NCBI RefSeq assembly: GCF_002953715.1 | Contig: NZ_CP025012.1 | Location: 4,397,001-4,461,000, forward strand | Direction of reading: 5' to 3' | DNA from: Rhizobium leguminosarum | Lineage (GTDB): Bacteria > Pseudomonadota > Alphaproteobacteria > Rhizobiales > Rhizobiaceae | DNA: 64,000 bases | Part shown: piece by piece, positions 35,542-43,510 of the stretch | How positions within the stretch are numbered: the first letter of the stretch is position 1 | Layout: the number at the start of each line of letters is the position of its first letter | Position numbers and translations under genes: made by a program | Notes under the pieces: generated by a model | What the model saw: only the letters and a program-made list of their open reading frames with translations | Databases searched by the model: none | Told to the model about the DNA's origin: nothing

Positions 35542-35636
35542 GCGGTCTGGTCGGCGCTTGTTCGGCGCGGGCGTTCTCATAACGGGCAAATGACAGGCTG
35601 GCAAGCCGAAAAGTCGAAGCATTCCATCCTTTTGCC

Positions 35637-35664
35637 TTGACACCTTTTTGTCACTCGGCTATCT
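35637..35664 (+). promoter_or_regulatory. candidate sigma-70 promoter for rplU-rpmA
   Basis: TTGACA (35637-35642), a 16-base spacer and CTATCT (35659-35664) fit the rhizobial housekeeping promoter pattern. The leader to rplU would be about 175 bases and contains a G+C hairpin (CCCGCGC/GCGCGGG at about 35706-35722). This could act in ribosomal-protein feedback control. The rest of the 300-base gap after tRNA-Ser shows no gene. Confidence 0.6.
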
Positions 35665-35845
35665 CGGCTGCGCAATAGGTTTGGAGAAATCCGCGCCTTA
35701 GCTGTCCCGCGCTCGCGCGGGGCTTCACCGGCAGGACGAGTTCGAGGATTACACCTCTGAAATCCCTGCTTAACTTCGACTGATAAAAAGACAGCCACCT
35801 GCTGGATTAGCGGGGAGCGCTGGAACGAACATGAAAGGATAAAAA

Positions 35846-36163
35846 ATGTTCGCAGTCATCAAGACCGGCGGTAAGCAGTACCGTGTGGCGGCCAACGACG
35901 TGCTGACCATCGAAAAGCTGGAAGCCACCGCTGGCGACTCCATTGAATTCACCGAAGTGCTCGTGATCGGCGAAGGCGCCGACGCTGCGATCGGTGCGCC
36001 CTTCGTAACCGGCGCCTCTGTCAAGGCAGAAGTCGTCGAACAGAACCGCGGCAAGAAGGTCATCGCCTTCAAGAAGCGCCGTCGTCAGAATTCGAAGCGT
36101 TCGCGCGGCCATCGTCAGCATCACACGGTCGTCCGTATCACGGACATCGTGGCTGCCAAGTAA
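35846..36163 (+). CDS. rplU: 50S ribosomal protein L21
   Basis: A 105-residue ribosomal protein: MFAVIKTGGKQYRVAANDVL, then KKVIAFKKRRRQNSKRSRGH and RQHHTVVRITDI at the C-terminus, the bL21 signature. Length is normal for the family. It is a structural component of the large subunit that binds 23S rRNA. It forms the usual operon with rpmA 34 bases downstream. A-rich AAAGGATAAAAA precedes the ATG. Confidence 0.98.
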   Translation: MFAVIKTGGKQYRVAANDVLTIEKLEATAGDSIEFTEVLVIGEGADAAIGAPFVTGASVKAEVVEQNRGKKVIAFKKRRRQNSKRSRGHRQHHTVVRITDIVAAK

Positions 36164-36197
36164 GATCAACGGGACAAGGTTTTAAAGGAGAACTCCA

Positions 36198-36467
36198 ATG
36201 GCACACAAAAAAGCTGGCGGTTCATCGCGCAACGGTCGCGATTCTCAGTCCAAGCGCCTTGGCGTGAAGAAGTTCGGCGGCGAAGCCGTCATCGCAGGCA
36301 ACATCATCGTGCGTCAGCGCGGTACTGAGTGGCATCCGGGTTCCAACGTCGGCCTCGGCAAGGATCACACGATTTTTGCGCTTACCGCCGGCAATGTGAA
36401 CTACCGAACGAAGGCCAACGGTCGCGTCTACGTGTCTGTCATGCCGAAAGCGGAAGCAGCGGAATAA
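36198..36467 (+). CDS. rpmA: 50S ribosomal protein L27
   Basis: An 89-residue bL27: [40 protein letters not shown] and [14 protein letters not shown] are diagnostic. The flexible N-terminus reaches the peptidyl-transferase centre. AAAGGAGAA lies before the ATG. Second gene of the rplU-rpmA operon, followed by a strong terminator before the acetyltransferase genes. Confidence 0.98.
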
Positions 36468-36537
36468 GCCGGTAGCGCTCAAAAACAGCCGGCGTCTCAT
36501 CGACCCGGCTGGCCGTATCAGGTTCAGTCTAGAAAAC

Positions 36538-36571
36538 AGGGGAGATGGGGCGCCATCTCCCCTTTTTCTTT
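36538..36571 (+). terminator. rpmA terminator
   Basis: AGGGGAGATGG, GGCG, CCATCTCCCCT forms an 11-bp stem followed by TTTTTCTTT. It ends the ribosomal-protein operon 70 bases after rpmA. The acetyltransferase gene begins only 23 bases beyond, so some read-through may feed it. Confidence 0.9.
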
Positions 36572-36593
36572 ACCCCTCAAGGAGGACTGAACC

Positions 36594-37250
36594 ATGCAAG
36601 GCGAATTGTTAAGGGCAGACCAATCACGGTCTCCCCGGGAAGACCAGCGGTCTTCCGAAGAACGGCTGAGGCCGGAACGGTTAAGGACCGATTGCCCTGT
36701 CTTGTTATCGGAAAGGCTCGTCATGCGCGCGCCCCACGAAGAAGACATCGACGCCCTTGCCCATCTCGCCAACAACGCCAAAGTCGCCACCATGGTATCG
36801 CGTATGCCGCACCCTTATACCGCCGATGATGCTGCTGACTTCGTGCGTCGCACGAAAAATGGCGATATTGGCAAGTGCGTCTATGCGATCACCAAGGCCG
36901 AAAACGGCGCCTTTATCGGCTGCTGCGGCGTCGAGCCGCATGCGGACGGCAAGACCGTCGAGATCGGCTATTGGTTGGGCGAGCCCTATTGGAACAAGGG
37001 TTATACGACCGAGGCCTGCCATGCCCTGGTCGATATGGTGTTCAGAACCCGCCAGGATGTCGATCAGATCGACGCCCGTTGCCGGGTAATGAACGTCGCC
37101 TCGCGCCGCGTCATCCAGAAGTGCGGCTTCCAGTTCCAGGGATCGGGGCTCGCCGCCTCGCTGGCGCTCGGCAGCAACGTGCCGGTCGAATGGTACAGGC
37201 TCGACCGCAAGACCTGGATGTCCCTCCGAAGCTGGGGGAACATCGCATGA
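36594..37250 (+). CDS. GNAT-family acetyltransferase (RimJ/RimL type)
   Basis: A 218-residue protein. A polar 35-residue N-terminal extension precedes the acetyltransferase domain LSERLVMRAPHEEDIDALAH. The core VEIGYWLGEPYWNKGYTTEA is the RimJ/RimL-type acetyl-CoA site, and VMNVASRRVIQKCGFQFQG follows. These enzymes acetylate ribosomal-protein N-termini or small amines; the target is not evident. AAGGAGG precedes the ATG. It overlaps the next GNAT gene by four bases (ATGA), so the two paralogous enzymes are translationally coupled. Confidence 0.9.
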   Translation: MQGELLRADQSRSPREDQRSSEERLRPERLRTDCPVLLSERLVMRAPHEEDIDALAHLANNAKVATMVSRMPHPYTADDAADFVRRTKNGDIGKCVYAITKAENGAFIGCCGVEPHADGKTVEIGYWLGEPYWNKGYTTEACHALVDMVFRTRQDVDQIDARCRVMNVASRRVIQKCGFQFQGSGLAASLALGSNVPVEWYRLDRKTWMSLRSWGNIA

Positions 37251-37834
37251 GCACGACTGCGCTGCAAAGGCCAGAGGTCAAGCCGATGATGCCCGGCCCC
37301 GCGCCTGTCATCTCGACCGCCCGGCTGACGCTCCGCCCCCACAGGCTGAGCGATGCGCCTGCGATCGCGGAATCGCTCTCCGATTTCGCGGTCACGCGCA
37401 TGCTGTCCCGCGTACCCGCGCCGTTCGACCGGCAGGATGCGCTGGACTGGCTGATCCCGGTCACCTCGGGCACTCTGCCCGACTGGCCGCTGGCGATCAC
37501 CGACAAGGACGATGTCCATATCGGCAACGTCTCGATCGAGCTGCGCCACGGTCGCTGGCACCTCGGCTACTGGCTGAACCGCTACTACTGGCGGCGCGGC
37601 TATATGAGCGAGGCGGTGGCGGCGATCATCGAGCGCTTCTCGCGCCGCATGCCGGAGACGCCGGTTCATTCCGGCGTCTTCGCCGACAACCCGGCTTCGC
37701 TGCGACTGCAGGAGAAGCTCGGTTTCCACATGACGGGTTGCGGCGAAATCTATTGTTTCGCCCGCAACACCATGGTGTCGCACATCGAAACCGTGCTGCA
37801 GCCGGGCATGCTGCAGCCGCGAAAGGTCGCCTGA
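37247..37834 (+). CDS. GNAT-family acetyltransferase (second of pair)
   Basis: A 195-residue RimJ/RimL-type acetyltransferase: ISTARLTLRPHRLSDAPAIA, LGYWLNRYYWRRGYMSEAVA (acetyl-CoA loop) and FADNPASLRLQEKLGFHMTG. ATG at 37247 overlaps the preceding stop codon as ATGA; the longer frame upstream only shadows the first GNAT gene. The two neighbours share the domain but differ strongly in sequence, so this is an old duplication or a functional pair. Substrates unknown. Confidence 0.9.
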   Translation: MSTTALQRPEVKPMMPGPAPVISTARLTLRPHRLSDAPAIAESLSDFAVTRMLSRVPAPFDRQDALDWLIPVTSGTLPDWPLAITDKDDVHIGNVSIELRHGRWHLGYWLNRYYWRRGYMSEAVAAIIERFSRRMPETPVHSGVFADNPASLRLQEKLGFHMTGCGEIYCFARNTMVSHIETVLQPGMLQPRKVA

Positions 37835-37871
37835 TCAAACTCGAGACGTCGCCGCACTGGCGGCGTCTCCA

Positions 37872-38738
37872 TCAAACGCCGATCTCGACCCATAGAGGGA
37901 AATGGTCGGAACCGACGGATCGCGTATCGATCCGGGCGGATTTCAACCGGCTCTGCAGGCCGCAACTGACGAAGCAATAATCGAGATGCATGCGTTTGCC
38001 GTGATCTTCGGGATCCATCCAGCTGTAGCTCTCCGGAGAGTAAGTCTTCAGCGCCGCAAAGGCGTCGACCGGCGTCCCGATCCTTGCCACGCGACCGTAA
38101 TATCCGCCGCCAGCCCCGGCAAGCGCGCAATATTCCGGCGATTCCGGCTCCATGTTGAAATCACCCATGATGACATAATCCTCCGGCAGCGGCGGCTCCG
38201 GCAGGTCGAATTCACCACCCCCCGTCAGCGACCCACCCTCCTGGACGAAGGCATTGATATGCGCGTTCAAGAATTGCAGTTGGCGGATGCGCTCGTCGGC
38301 GGAGACATGGTCGAGATGCACGGAGTAGACGCGGACCGCACCGCCGGGTACTGCGATTACCGCCTCGGTTGCGCCGCGCTGCAGGTTGATCTTGCCGATC
38401 GTCCGACTGCGCGGCAGAAGCAGCGTTCGGGTCGAGACAACAGGCCAGCGCGACAGCACCATGTTGCCGAACTGGAAACGGGTGCCCGCCACCGGCTGGA
38501 GCCCGCCTTCATCAGCTTCGACATGCATGTCGCAGGCCGGCCCATACACCCAGAAATAGTCGGGAAAGAAGGCTGCAACATCGGCCGCCATGTCGGCAAA
38601 ACCGTTGCGCGAGAAGCCGCGAGTCACCTCCTGCAGCGCGATGACATCAGCTCCCTCGAGACTTCGGGCAATGCGCGCCAGATCGTATCTGCCGTCGAGA
38701 CCGAAGCCGTACTGTATGTTATAGCTCGCAAAATTCAC
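37872..38738 (-). CDS. endonuclease/exonuclease/phosphatase (EEP) family hydrolase
   Basis: A 288-residue EEP-fold protein. The motifs FASYNIQYGFG (Asn), IALQEV (Glu, metal), YSVHLDH, IMGDFNMEP (Asp/Asn) and GSDHFPLWVEI (terminal Asp-His) are all present, so the active site looks complete. The family includes DNases, sphingomyelinases and phosphoesterases; no signal peptide is seen. The start is uncertain. GTG at 38736-38738 gives VNFASYNIQYG with GGAGG 12 bases upstream. Longer frame upstream runs into obgE and is rejected. Confidence 0.85.
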   Translation of the reverse strand: MNFASYNIQYGFGLDGRYDLARIARSLEGADVIALQEVTRGFSRNGFADMAADVAAFFPDYFWVYGPACDMHVEADEGGLQPVAGTRFQFGNMVLSRWPVVSTRTLLLPRSRTIGKINLQRGATEAVIAVPGGAVRVYSVHLDHVSADERIRQLQFLNAHINAFVQEGGSLTGGGEFDLPEPPLPEDYVIMGDFNMEPESPEYCALAGAGGGYYGRVARIGTPVDAFAALKTYSPESYSWMDPEDHGKRMHLDYCFVSCGLQSRLKSARIDTRSVGSDHFPLWVEIGV

Positions 38739-38822
38739 GATAATCTTTGACCTCCGTCGGAACCGCCTATATCGAATGGGCCAAGACGGGCCGTCCAACT
38801 GCCACTGAATATTGGAAGTAAA

Positions 38823-39917
38823 ATGAAATTTCTCGACGAAGCAAAGGTCTATATCAAGTCCGGGGACGGCGGCGGCGGCAGCGTTTCCTTCCGACGTGAG
38901 AAATTCATTGAGTTCGGCGGCCCTGACGGAGGCGACGGCGGACGCGGCGGTGACGTCTGGGTCGAGACCGTCAACGGCCTGAACACGCTGATCGATTTCC
39001 GCTTTCAACAGCATTTCAAGGCGACGATCGGCACCCATGGCATGGGCAGGAACCGCACCGGCGCCAACGGCAGCGACGTGACGCTGAAGGTTCCCGTGGG
39101 CACCCAGATCTTCGAGGAAGACCAGGAAACGCTGATCTGCGACCTGACCGTCGAAGGCCAGCGTTACTGCCTCGCCCATGGCGGCAATGGCGGCTTCGGC
39201 AACGCCCATTTCAAAACCTCGACCAACCAGGCGCCGGATTGGGCCAATCCCGGCCTGCCCGGCGAGGAAAAGACTATCTGGCTGCGCCTGAAGCTGATTG
39301 CCGATGCCGGCCTCGTCGGCATGCCGAATGCCGGCAAGTCGACCTTCCTGGCTGCCGTCACCCGCGCCCGGCCGAAGATCGCCAACTATCCCTTCACCAC
39401 GCTGCATCCCAATCTCGGCGTCGCCACCATCGACGAGCGCGAATTCATCCTTGCCGACATTCCGGGCCTAATTGAAGGCGCCCATGAAGGTGTCGGCATC
39501 GGCGACCGTTTCCTCGGCCATGTCGAGCGCACCCGCGTGCTGCTCCACCTCATCTCCGCCCAGGAGGAAAAGGTCGGCAAGGCCTATAAGACGGTCAAGC
39601 ACGAACTCGAAGCCTATGGAAACGATCTGACCGACAAGGCGGAGATCGTGGCGCTGTCGCAGATCGACGTGCTCGACGATGCCGAACTGAAGAAGAAGAC
39701 CAAGGAACTGGCCAAGGCCTGCGGCAGGACGCCATTCCAGATTTCGGCCGTCACCGGCAAGGGCATGACCGAGGTATTGCGTGCGCTGCGCGACATCATC
39801 GTTGAAGCCAATACCGAGGAGAAGCCGGCCAAGGTTCCGAAGCTGCGCCATCGCGACATGGTCGTCACCGATGAGGGCGAGGACAAGGGTGGAGACGAGG
39901 ACGATGACCAGCCGTAA
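38823..39917 (+). CDS. obgE: Obg family GTPase
   Basis: A 364-residue GTPase. The glycine-rich Obg fold (about 1-158: KSGDGGGGSVSFRREKF, GGDGGRGGDVWV) precedes the G domain with G1 GMPNAGKST (about 166), G3 DIPGLIEGA and a G4 segment SQID where most proteins have NKxD. The C-terminal tail is acidic. Obg acts in 50S subunit maturation, cell cycle and stress signalling. The rplU-rpmA-obg neighbourhood is conserved in bacteria. Its end overlaps proB by 14 bases. Confidence 0.96.
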   Translation: MKFLDEAKVYIKSGDGGGGSVSFRREKFIEFGGPDGGDGGRGGDVWVETVNGLNTLIDFRFQQHFKATIGTHGMGRNRTGANGSDVTLKVPVGTQIFEEDQETLICDLTVEGQRYCLAHGGNGGFGNAHFKTSTNQAPDWANPGLPGEEKTIWLRLKLIADAGLVGMPNAGKSTFLAAVTRARPKIANYPFTTLHPNLGVATIDEREFILADIPGLIEGAHEGVGIGDRFLGHVERTRVLLHLISAQEEKVGKAYKTVKHELEAYGNDLTDKAEIVALSQIDVLDDAELKKKTKELAKACGRTPFQISAVTGKGMTEVLRALRDIIVEANTEEKPAKVPKLRHRDMVVTDEGEDKGGDEDDDQP

Positions 39918-41073
39918 GCCGCTTGGCCGCTACCGCCGCATCGTCATCAAGATCGGATCCGCGCTTCTGGTCGACCGCAAGGCCGGGCTGAAGAAGGCCT
40001 GGCTTGACGCCATGTGCGCCGATATCTCCGGCCTGAAGGCCAAGGGCATCGACGTGCTCGTCGTCTCCTCGGGCGCAATCGCGCTCGGCCGCTCGGTGCT
40101 CGACCTGCCCTCCGGCGCGCTGAAGCTGGAGGAAAGCCAGGCGGCAGCGGCCGTCGGCCAGATCGCGCTGGCGCGTGCCTGGTCGGAAAGCCTGTCGCGC
40201 GACGAGATCGTCGCCGGCCAGATCCTGCTGACGCTCGGCGATACCGAGGAGCGCCGCCGCTATCTCAATGCGCGCGCCACCATCAATCAGCTTTTGAAGA
40301 TCGGCGCCGTGCCGATCATCAATGAAAACGACACCGTCGCCACCAGCGAGATCCGCTATGGCGACAACGACCGCCTGGCCGCCCGCGTCGCGACGATGAC
40401 CGGCGCCGACCTGCTCATTCTTCTCTCCGATATCGACGGCCTCTACACCGCGCCGCCGCATCTCGATGCAAACGCGACGTTCCTGGAAACGATTGCGGAA
40501 ATCACTCCCGAGATCGAGGCGATGGCCGGCGGAGCCGCTTCGGAGCTGTCGCGCGGCGGCATGCGCACCAAGATCGATGCCGGCAAGATTGCAACGGCAT
40601 CGGGCTGCGCGATGATCATCGCCTCCGGCAAGACCGATAATCCGCTGTCGGCGATCGAAAACGGCGCGCGTTCCTCCTGGTTCGCGCCATCGGGCACACC
40701 CGTTACTGCCCGCAAGACCTGGATTGCCGGGCAGTTGCAGCCGGCCGGCGAACTGCATGTCGATGATGGCGCCGTCGTTGCCCTCGGGGCCGGCAAGAGC
40801 CTGCTTCCCGCCGGCGTGCGCAGCGTTTCCGGCCTCTTCAGCCGCGGCGATACGGTGGCGATCATCGGCCCGGCCGGCCGCGAGATCGCCCGCGGCCTGG
40901 TAAGCTACGATGCCGACGACGCCCGTCGGATTGCCGGTCGCAAGTCGGCAGAGATCGAGGCCATCCTCGGTTATGCCGGGCGCGCCGCCATGGTCCATCG
41001 CGACGACATGGTGATGACCGCACAGATCGGTTCGAAATCGGAAAGGCAGAAGAAGGACGCGAGCTATGCTTGA
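39904..41073 (+). CDS. proB: glutamate 5-kinase
   Basis: A 389-residue enzyme. The amino-acid kinase domain (RYRRIVIKIGSALLVD, VSSGAIALGR, INENDTVATSEIRYGDNDRL) is followed by a C-terminal PUA domain (DDGAVVALGAGKSLLPAGVRS). It phosphorylates glutamate in the first step of proline synthesis. ATG at 39904 lies inside the end of obgE with GACGAGGACG before it; a longer frame upstream overlaps obgE and was dropped. The next gene, proA, overlaps by eight bases, giving translational coupling of steps one and two. Confidence 0.96.
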   Translation: MTSRKPLGRYRRIVIKIGSALLVDRKAGLKKAWLDAMCADISGLKAKGIDVLVVSSGAIALGRSVLDLPSGALKLEESQAAAAVGQIALARAWSESLSRDEIVAGQILLTLGDTEERRRYLNARATINQLLKIGAVPIINENDTVATSEIRYGDNDRLAARVATMTGADLLILLSDIDGLYTAPPHLDANATFLETIAEITPEIEAMAGGAASELSRGGMRTKIDAGKIATASGCAMIIASGKTDNPLSAIENGARSSWFAPSGTPVTARKTWIAGQLQPAGELHVDDGAVVALGAGKSLLPAGVRSVSGLFSRGDTVAIIGPAGREIARGLVSYDADDARRIAGRKSAEIEAILGYAGRAAMVHRDDMVMTAQIGSKSERQKKDASYA

Positions 41074-42349
41074 TACCGTTGCGCCAAGCCCTGACATTGA
41101 CGTGCTGATGAACGACATCGGCCGCAAGGCAAGGGCTGCGGCACGACCACTGAGCTTTGCGTCGACTGAGGCGAAGAACAACGCGTTGAATGCCATGGCC
41201 GATGCGATCCTGGCGAACAAGGCGCATATTCTTGCCGAGAACGCCAAGGACCTGAAGGATATCGAAGGCACCGAGATGCTCGCGTCCTTCGTCGACCGGC
41301 TGACGCTGAACGACAAGCGCGTCGCCGAAATGGCCGAGGGAATCCGCGCCATCGCCGCCCTTGCCGATCCGGTCGGCGAAGTCATCGCTGCCTGGGACCG
41401 GCCGAACGGGTTGACGATCGAGCGCGTCCGCACACCGCTCGGCGTCATCGGCGTGATCTTCGAAAGCCGGCCGAACGTCACCGCGGATGCCGGCGCCCTT
41501 TGCCTCAAGGCGGGCAATGCCGTTATCCTGCGTTGCGGCTCGGATTCGCGCCGTTCATCGCAGGCTATCCATGCCTGCCTGGTCGAGGGCCTGAAGGCGG
41601 TGGGACTTCCAGAGCATGCTATCCAGCTCGTGCCTGTCGCCGACCGTGCCGCCGTCGGCGCCATGTTGCGTGGCCTCGACGGGGCGATCGACGTCATCGT
41701 CCCGCGCGGCGGCAAGAGCCTGGTTGCCCGCGTGCAGAGCGAGGCCCGCGTGCCGGTTTTTGCCCATCTCGAAGGCCTTTGCCACATCTATGTCGATGCC
41801 TCGGCCGATATCGAAATGGCGAAAAAGATCATCGTCAACGCCAAGATGCGGCGCACCGGCATCTGCGGGGCGGCCGAAACCCTGCTCGTCGACGGTGCTG
41901 CGATCGGCACGCATCTGACGCCGCTGCTCGAGGTTCTGACGGAGGCCGGCTGCGAAATCCGTGCTTCGGCAACGGTGCTGAAGGTCGCACCCGGCATGAA
42001 GCCCGCGACCGAAGAGGACTGGTCGACGGAATATCTCGACGCGATCATTTCGGTTGCCGTCGTCGACGGCATATCGGGCGCCATCGCCCATATCCAGACA
42101 TATTCCTCCAACCACACCGAGGCGGTCATCGCCGAGGACCCTGAAGTCGTCGCGCGTTTCTTCACCGAAGTCGATTCGGCGATCCTGCTGCACAATGCCT
42201 CGACGCAGTTTGCCGATGGCGGCGAGTTCGGCATGGGTGCGGAAATCGGCATCGCCACCGGCAAGATGCATGCCCGTGGCCCTGTCGGAGTCGAACAGCT
42301 CACCTCTTTCAAATATCGGGTGCATGGTGCCGGACAGACGCGGCCCTGA
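41066..42349 (+). CDS. proA: gamma-glutamyl phosphate reductase
   Basis: A 427-residue aldehyde-dehydrogenase-fold enzyme. The active-site region NAKMRRTGICGAAETLLVD contains the catalytic Cys, and PLGVIGVIFESRPNVTADAG and the C-terminal EFGMGAEIGIATGKMHARGPVGVEQL are typical of ProA. It reduces gamma-glutamyl phosphate with NADPH to glutamate semialdehyde for proline synthesis. Start overlaps proB; nadD follows directly. Confidence 0.97.
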   Translation: MLDTVAPSPDIDVLMNDIGRKARAAARPLSFASTEAKNNALNAMADAILANKAHILAENAKDLKDIEGTEMLASFVDRLTLNDKRVAEMAEGIRAIAALADPVGEVIAAWDRPNGLTIERVRTPLGVIGVIFESRPNVTADAGALCLKAGNAVILRCGSDSRRSSQAIHACLVEGLKAVGLPEHAIQLVPVADRAAVGAMLRGLDGAIDVIVPRGGKSLVARVQSEARVPVFAHLEGLCHIYVDASADIEMAKKIIVNAKMRRTGICGAAETLLVDGAAIGTHLTPLLEVLTEAGCEIRASATVLKVAPGMKPATEEDWSTEYLDAIISVAVVDGISGAIAHIQTYSSNHTEAVIAEDPEVVARFFTEVDSAILLHNASTQFADGGEFGMGAEIGIATGKMHARGPVGVEQLTSFKYRVHGAGQTRP

Positions 42350-42350
42350 C

Positions 42351-42986
42351 GTGACGACCGAGAATGTGGATCGGCATTATCTCCGCATGCCGCACAGCGA
42401 GCGCGGCATCGTCGTCGGTCTGTTCGGCGGTTCGTTCAATCCGCCGCATCAGGGCCACGCGCTCGTCGCTGAAATCGCCATCAAGCGGCTCGGCCTCGAC
42501 CAGCTCTGGTGGATGGTCACACCCGGCAATCCGCTGAAGAGCCGCAACCAGCTCGCTCCGCTTGCCGAGCGCATTGCCGAAAGTGAGCGTGTTGCCGCCG
42601 ATCCCCGCGTCAAGGTCACCGCCTTCGAACAGGCATTCGGCGTCAGCTACACCGCCAACACACTTGCCCGCGTCAAGGCGCGCAATCCACATGTGCATTT
42701 CATCTGGATCATGGGCGCCGACAGCCTGCAGACCTTTCACAAATGGCAGAAATGGCAGGAGATTGCCCGCACCTTCCCGATCGCGGTGATCGATCGGCCG
42801 GGCGCGACGCTTTCCTTCCTGTCCTCGAAAATGGCCAGGACCTTCGATTTCGCCCGTGTCGACGAGGATGATGCGCGTGTTCTCTGGAAGAAGCGTGCGC
42901 CAGCCTGGACCTTCATCCATGGACCACGCTCCGGCCTGAGTTCGACCGCAATCCGCAACGGCTCGTCGCACGGCGACGCCGAATAG
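42351..42986 (+). CDS. nadD: nicotinate-nucleotide adenylyltransferase
   Basis: A 211-residue nucleotidyltransferase: GLFGGSFNPPHQGHALVAEI with the HxGH motif, then WWMVTPGNPLK, MGADSLQTFHKWQKW and GLSSTAIRNG (SxTxxR motif). It adenylates nicotinate mononucleotide in NAD synthesis. The start is uncertain: GTG at 42351, one base after the proA stop, is used here; ATG at 42324 and ATG at 42390 are alternatives and none has a strong ribosome-binding site. The proBA-nadD order is common in alphaproteobacteria. Confidence 0.93.
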   Translation: MTTENVDRHYLRMPHSERGIVVGLFGGSFNPPHQGHALVAEIAIKRLGLDQLWWMVTPGNPLKSRNQLAPLAERIAESERVAADPRVKVTAFEQAFGVSYTANTLARVKARNPHVHFIWIMGADSLQTFHKWQKWQEIARTFPIAVIDRPGATLSFLSSKMARTFDFARVDEDDARVLWKKRAPAWTFIHGPRSGLSSTAIRNGSSHGDAE

Positions 42987-43037
42987 AGCGCCGCGCGCCC
43001 AGCAAGACGCATGCGCCGGCCTGATTTCAGAAGATCC

Positions 43038-43163
43038 CGAAAACGAGAAAGCCCGACGGGGGAGGATCCGTCGGGCTTATAAACTCGATCGACAACTGGG
43101 AGGAGGAGTGTTGTCGACCCTATCGAACGGCTATGGGAGGAGGAGAAGCCGTGTCGATGAGTA
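43038..43163 (-). ncRNA. alpha-r14 family trans-acting sRNA (NfeR1-like)
   Basis: On the minus strand three stem-loops follow each other. Hairpin 1 has arms ACGGCT/AGCCGT around 43127-43152. Hairpin 2 has arms CGACAAC/GTTGTCG at 43090-43116. A terminator hairpin, AAGCCCGACGG with its complement at 43049-43078, is followed by TTTCTCGTTTTC. The loops of the first two hairpins both present CTCCTCCTCCC, and the terminator loop carries ATCCTCCC: anti-Shine-Dalgarno loops, the mark of the alpha-r14 family. In S. meliloti NfeR1 of this family down-regulates transporter mRNAs. A TATGAT -10 box lies at 43170-43175. The 5' end is inferred. Confidence 0.85.
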
Positions 43164-43423
43164 TGTTTTATCATATTCGACAAAAAGGTGAATATCGATT
43201 GGTGCATTGCAGCAATGCATCGGATGCAAATCTCGAGGTGAATTTGGCTTCACCATTGCCGTTTTTGTTAGCAAAAATTAAGGAGCCAGTCCCGGTCGCC
43301 GGGAGTCCTTGCGGTTTGCAAACTGACTCCCAGGTATTTTCGCCCTGCTGATTTCACTTTCGGCGGAAGCCATGCACCTCACGAATGCGTGAGCATTGCG
43401 CCGCTACGAACGCGAGCGCCGAT

Positions 43424-43449
43424 ACGGTTATATTTTCTTGGATATATCC
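43424..43449 (+). promoter_or_regulatory. second candidate ModE site upstream of modA
   Basis: GGTTATATT, a short spacer and GATATATCC form an imperfect inverted repeat about 60 bases before modA. It resembles half-sites of the Mo-box. It stands 20 bases upstream of the better-matching site, so two ModE-type dimers could bind in tandem. Confidence 0.45.
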
Positions 43450-43468
43450 CTAGCCAAGGCGCGCGGCC

Positions 43469-43492
43469 CGTTATATTCGTCGCAATATTTCG
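43469..43492 (+). promoter_or_regulatory. candidate ModE operator (Mo-box) upstream of modA
   Basis: CGTTATATT-N6-AATATTTCG is an inverted repeat ending 18 bases before the modA start. It closely resembles the CGTTATATT half of the E. coli modA ModE site as I recall it. Position over or just after the promoter fits repression by molybdate-loaded ModE. Confidence 0.65.
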
Positions 43493-43510
43493 TACCCTGG
43501 GGAATAAATC

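Noticed and set aside
37872..39407. Longer version of the EEP hydrolase reaching into obgE
   Set aside because: The first 220 residues are antisense to the conserved Obg GTPase; similarity to EEP proteins begins only at FASYNIQYG.
43133..43351. Open frame of 72 codons on the plus strand preceded by GGGAGGAGG
   Set aside because: The apparent ribosome-binding site is the complement of an alpha-r14 sRNA loop, the protein has no family character, and the frame runs through the sRNA promoter.
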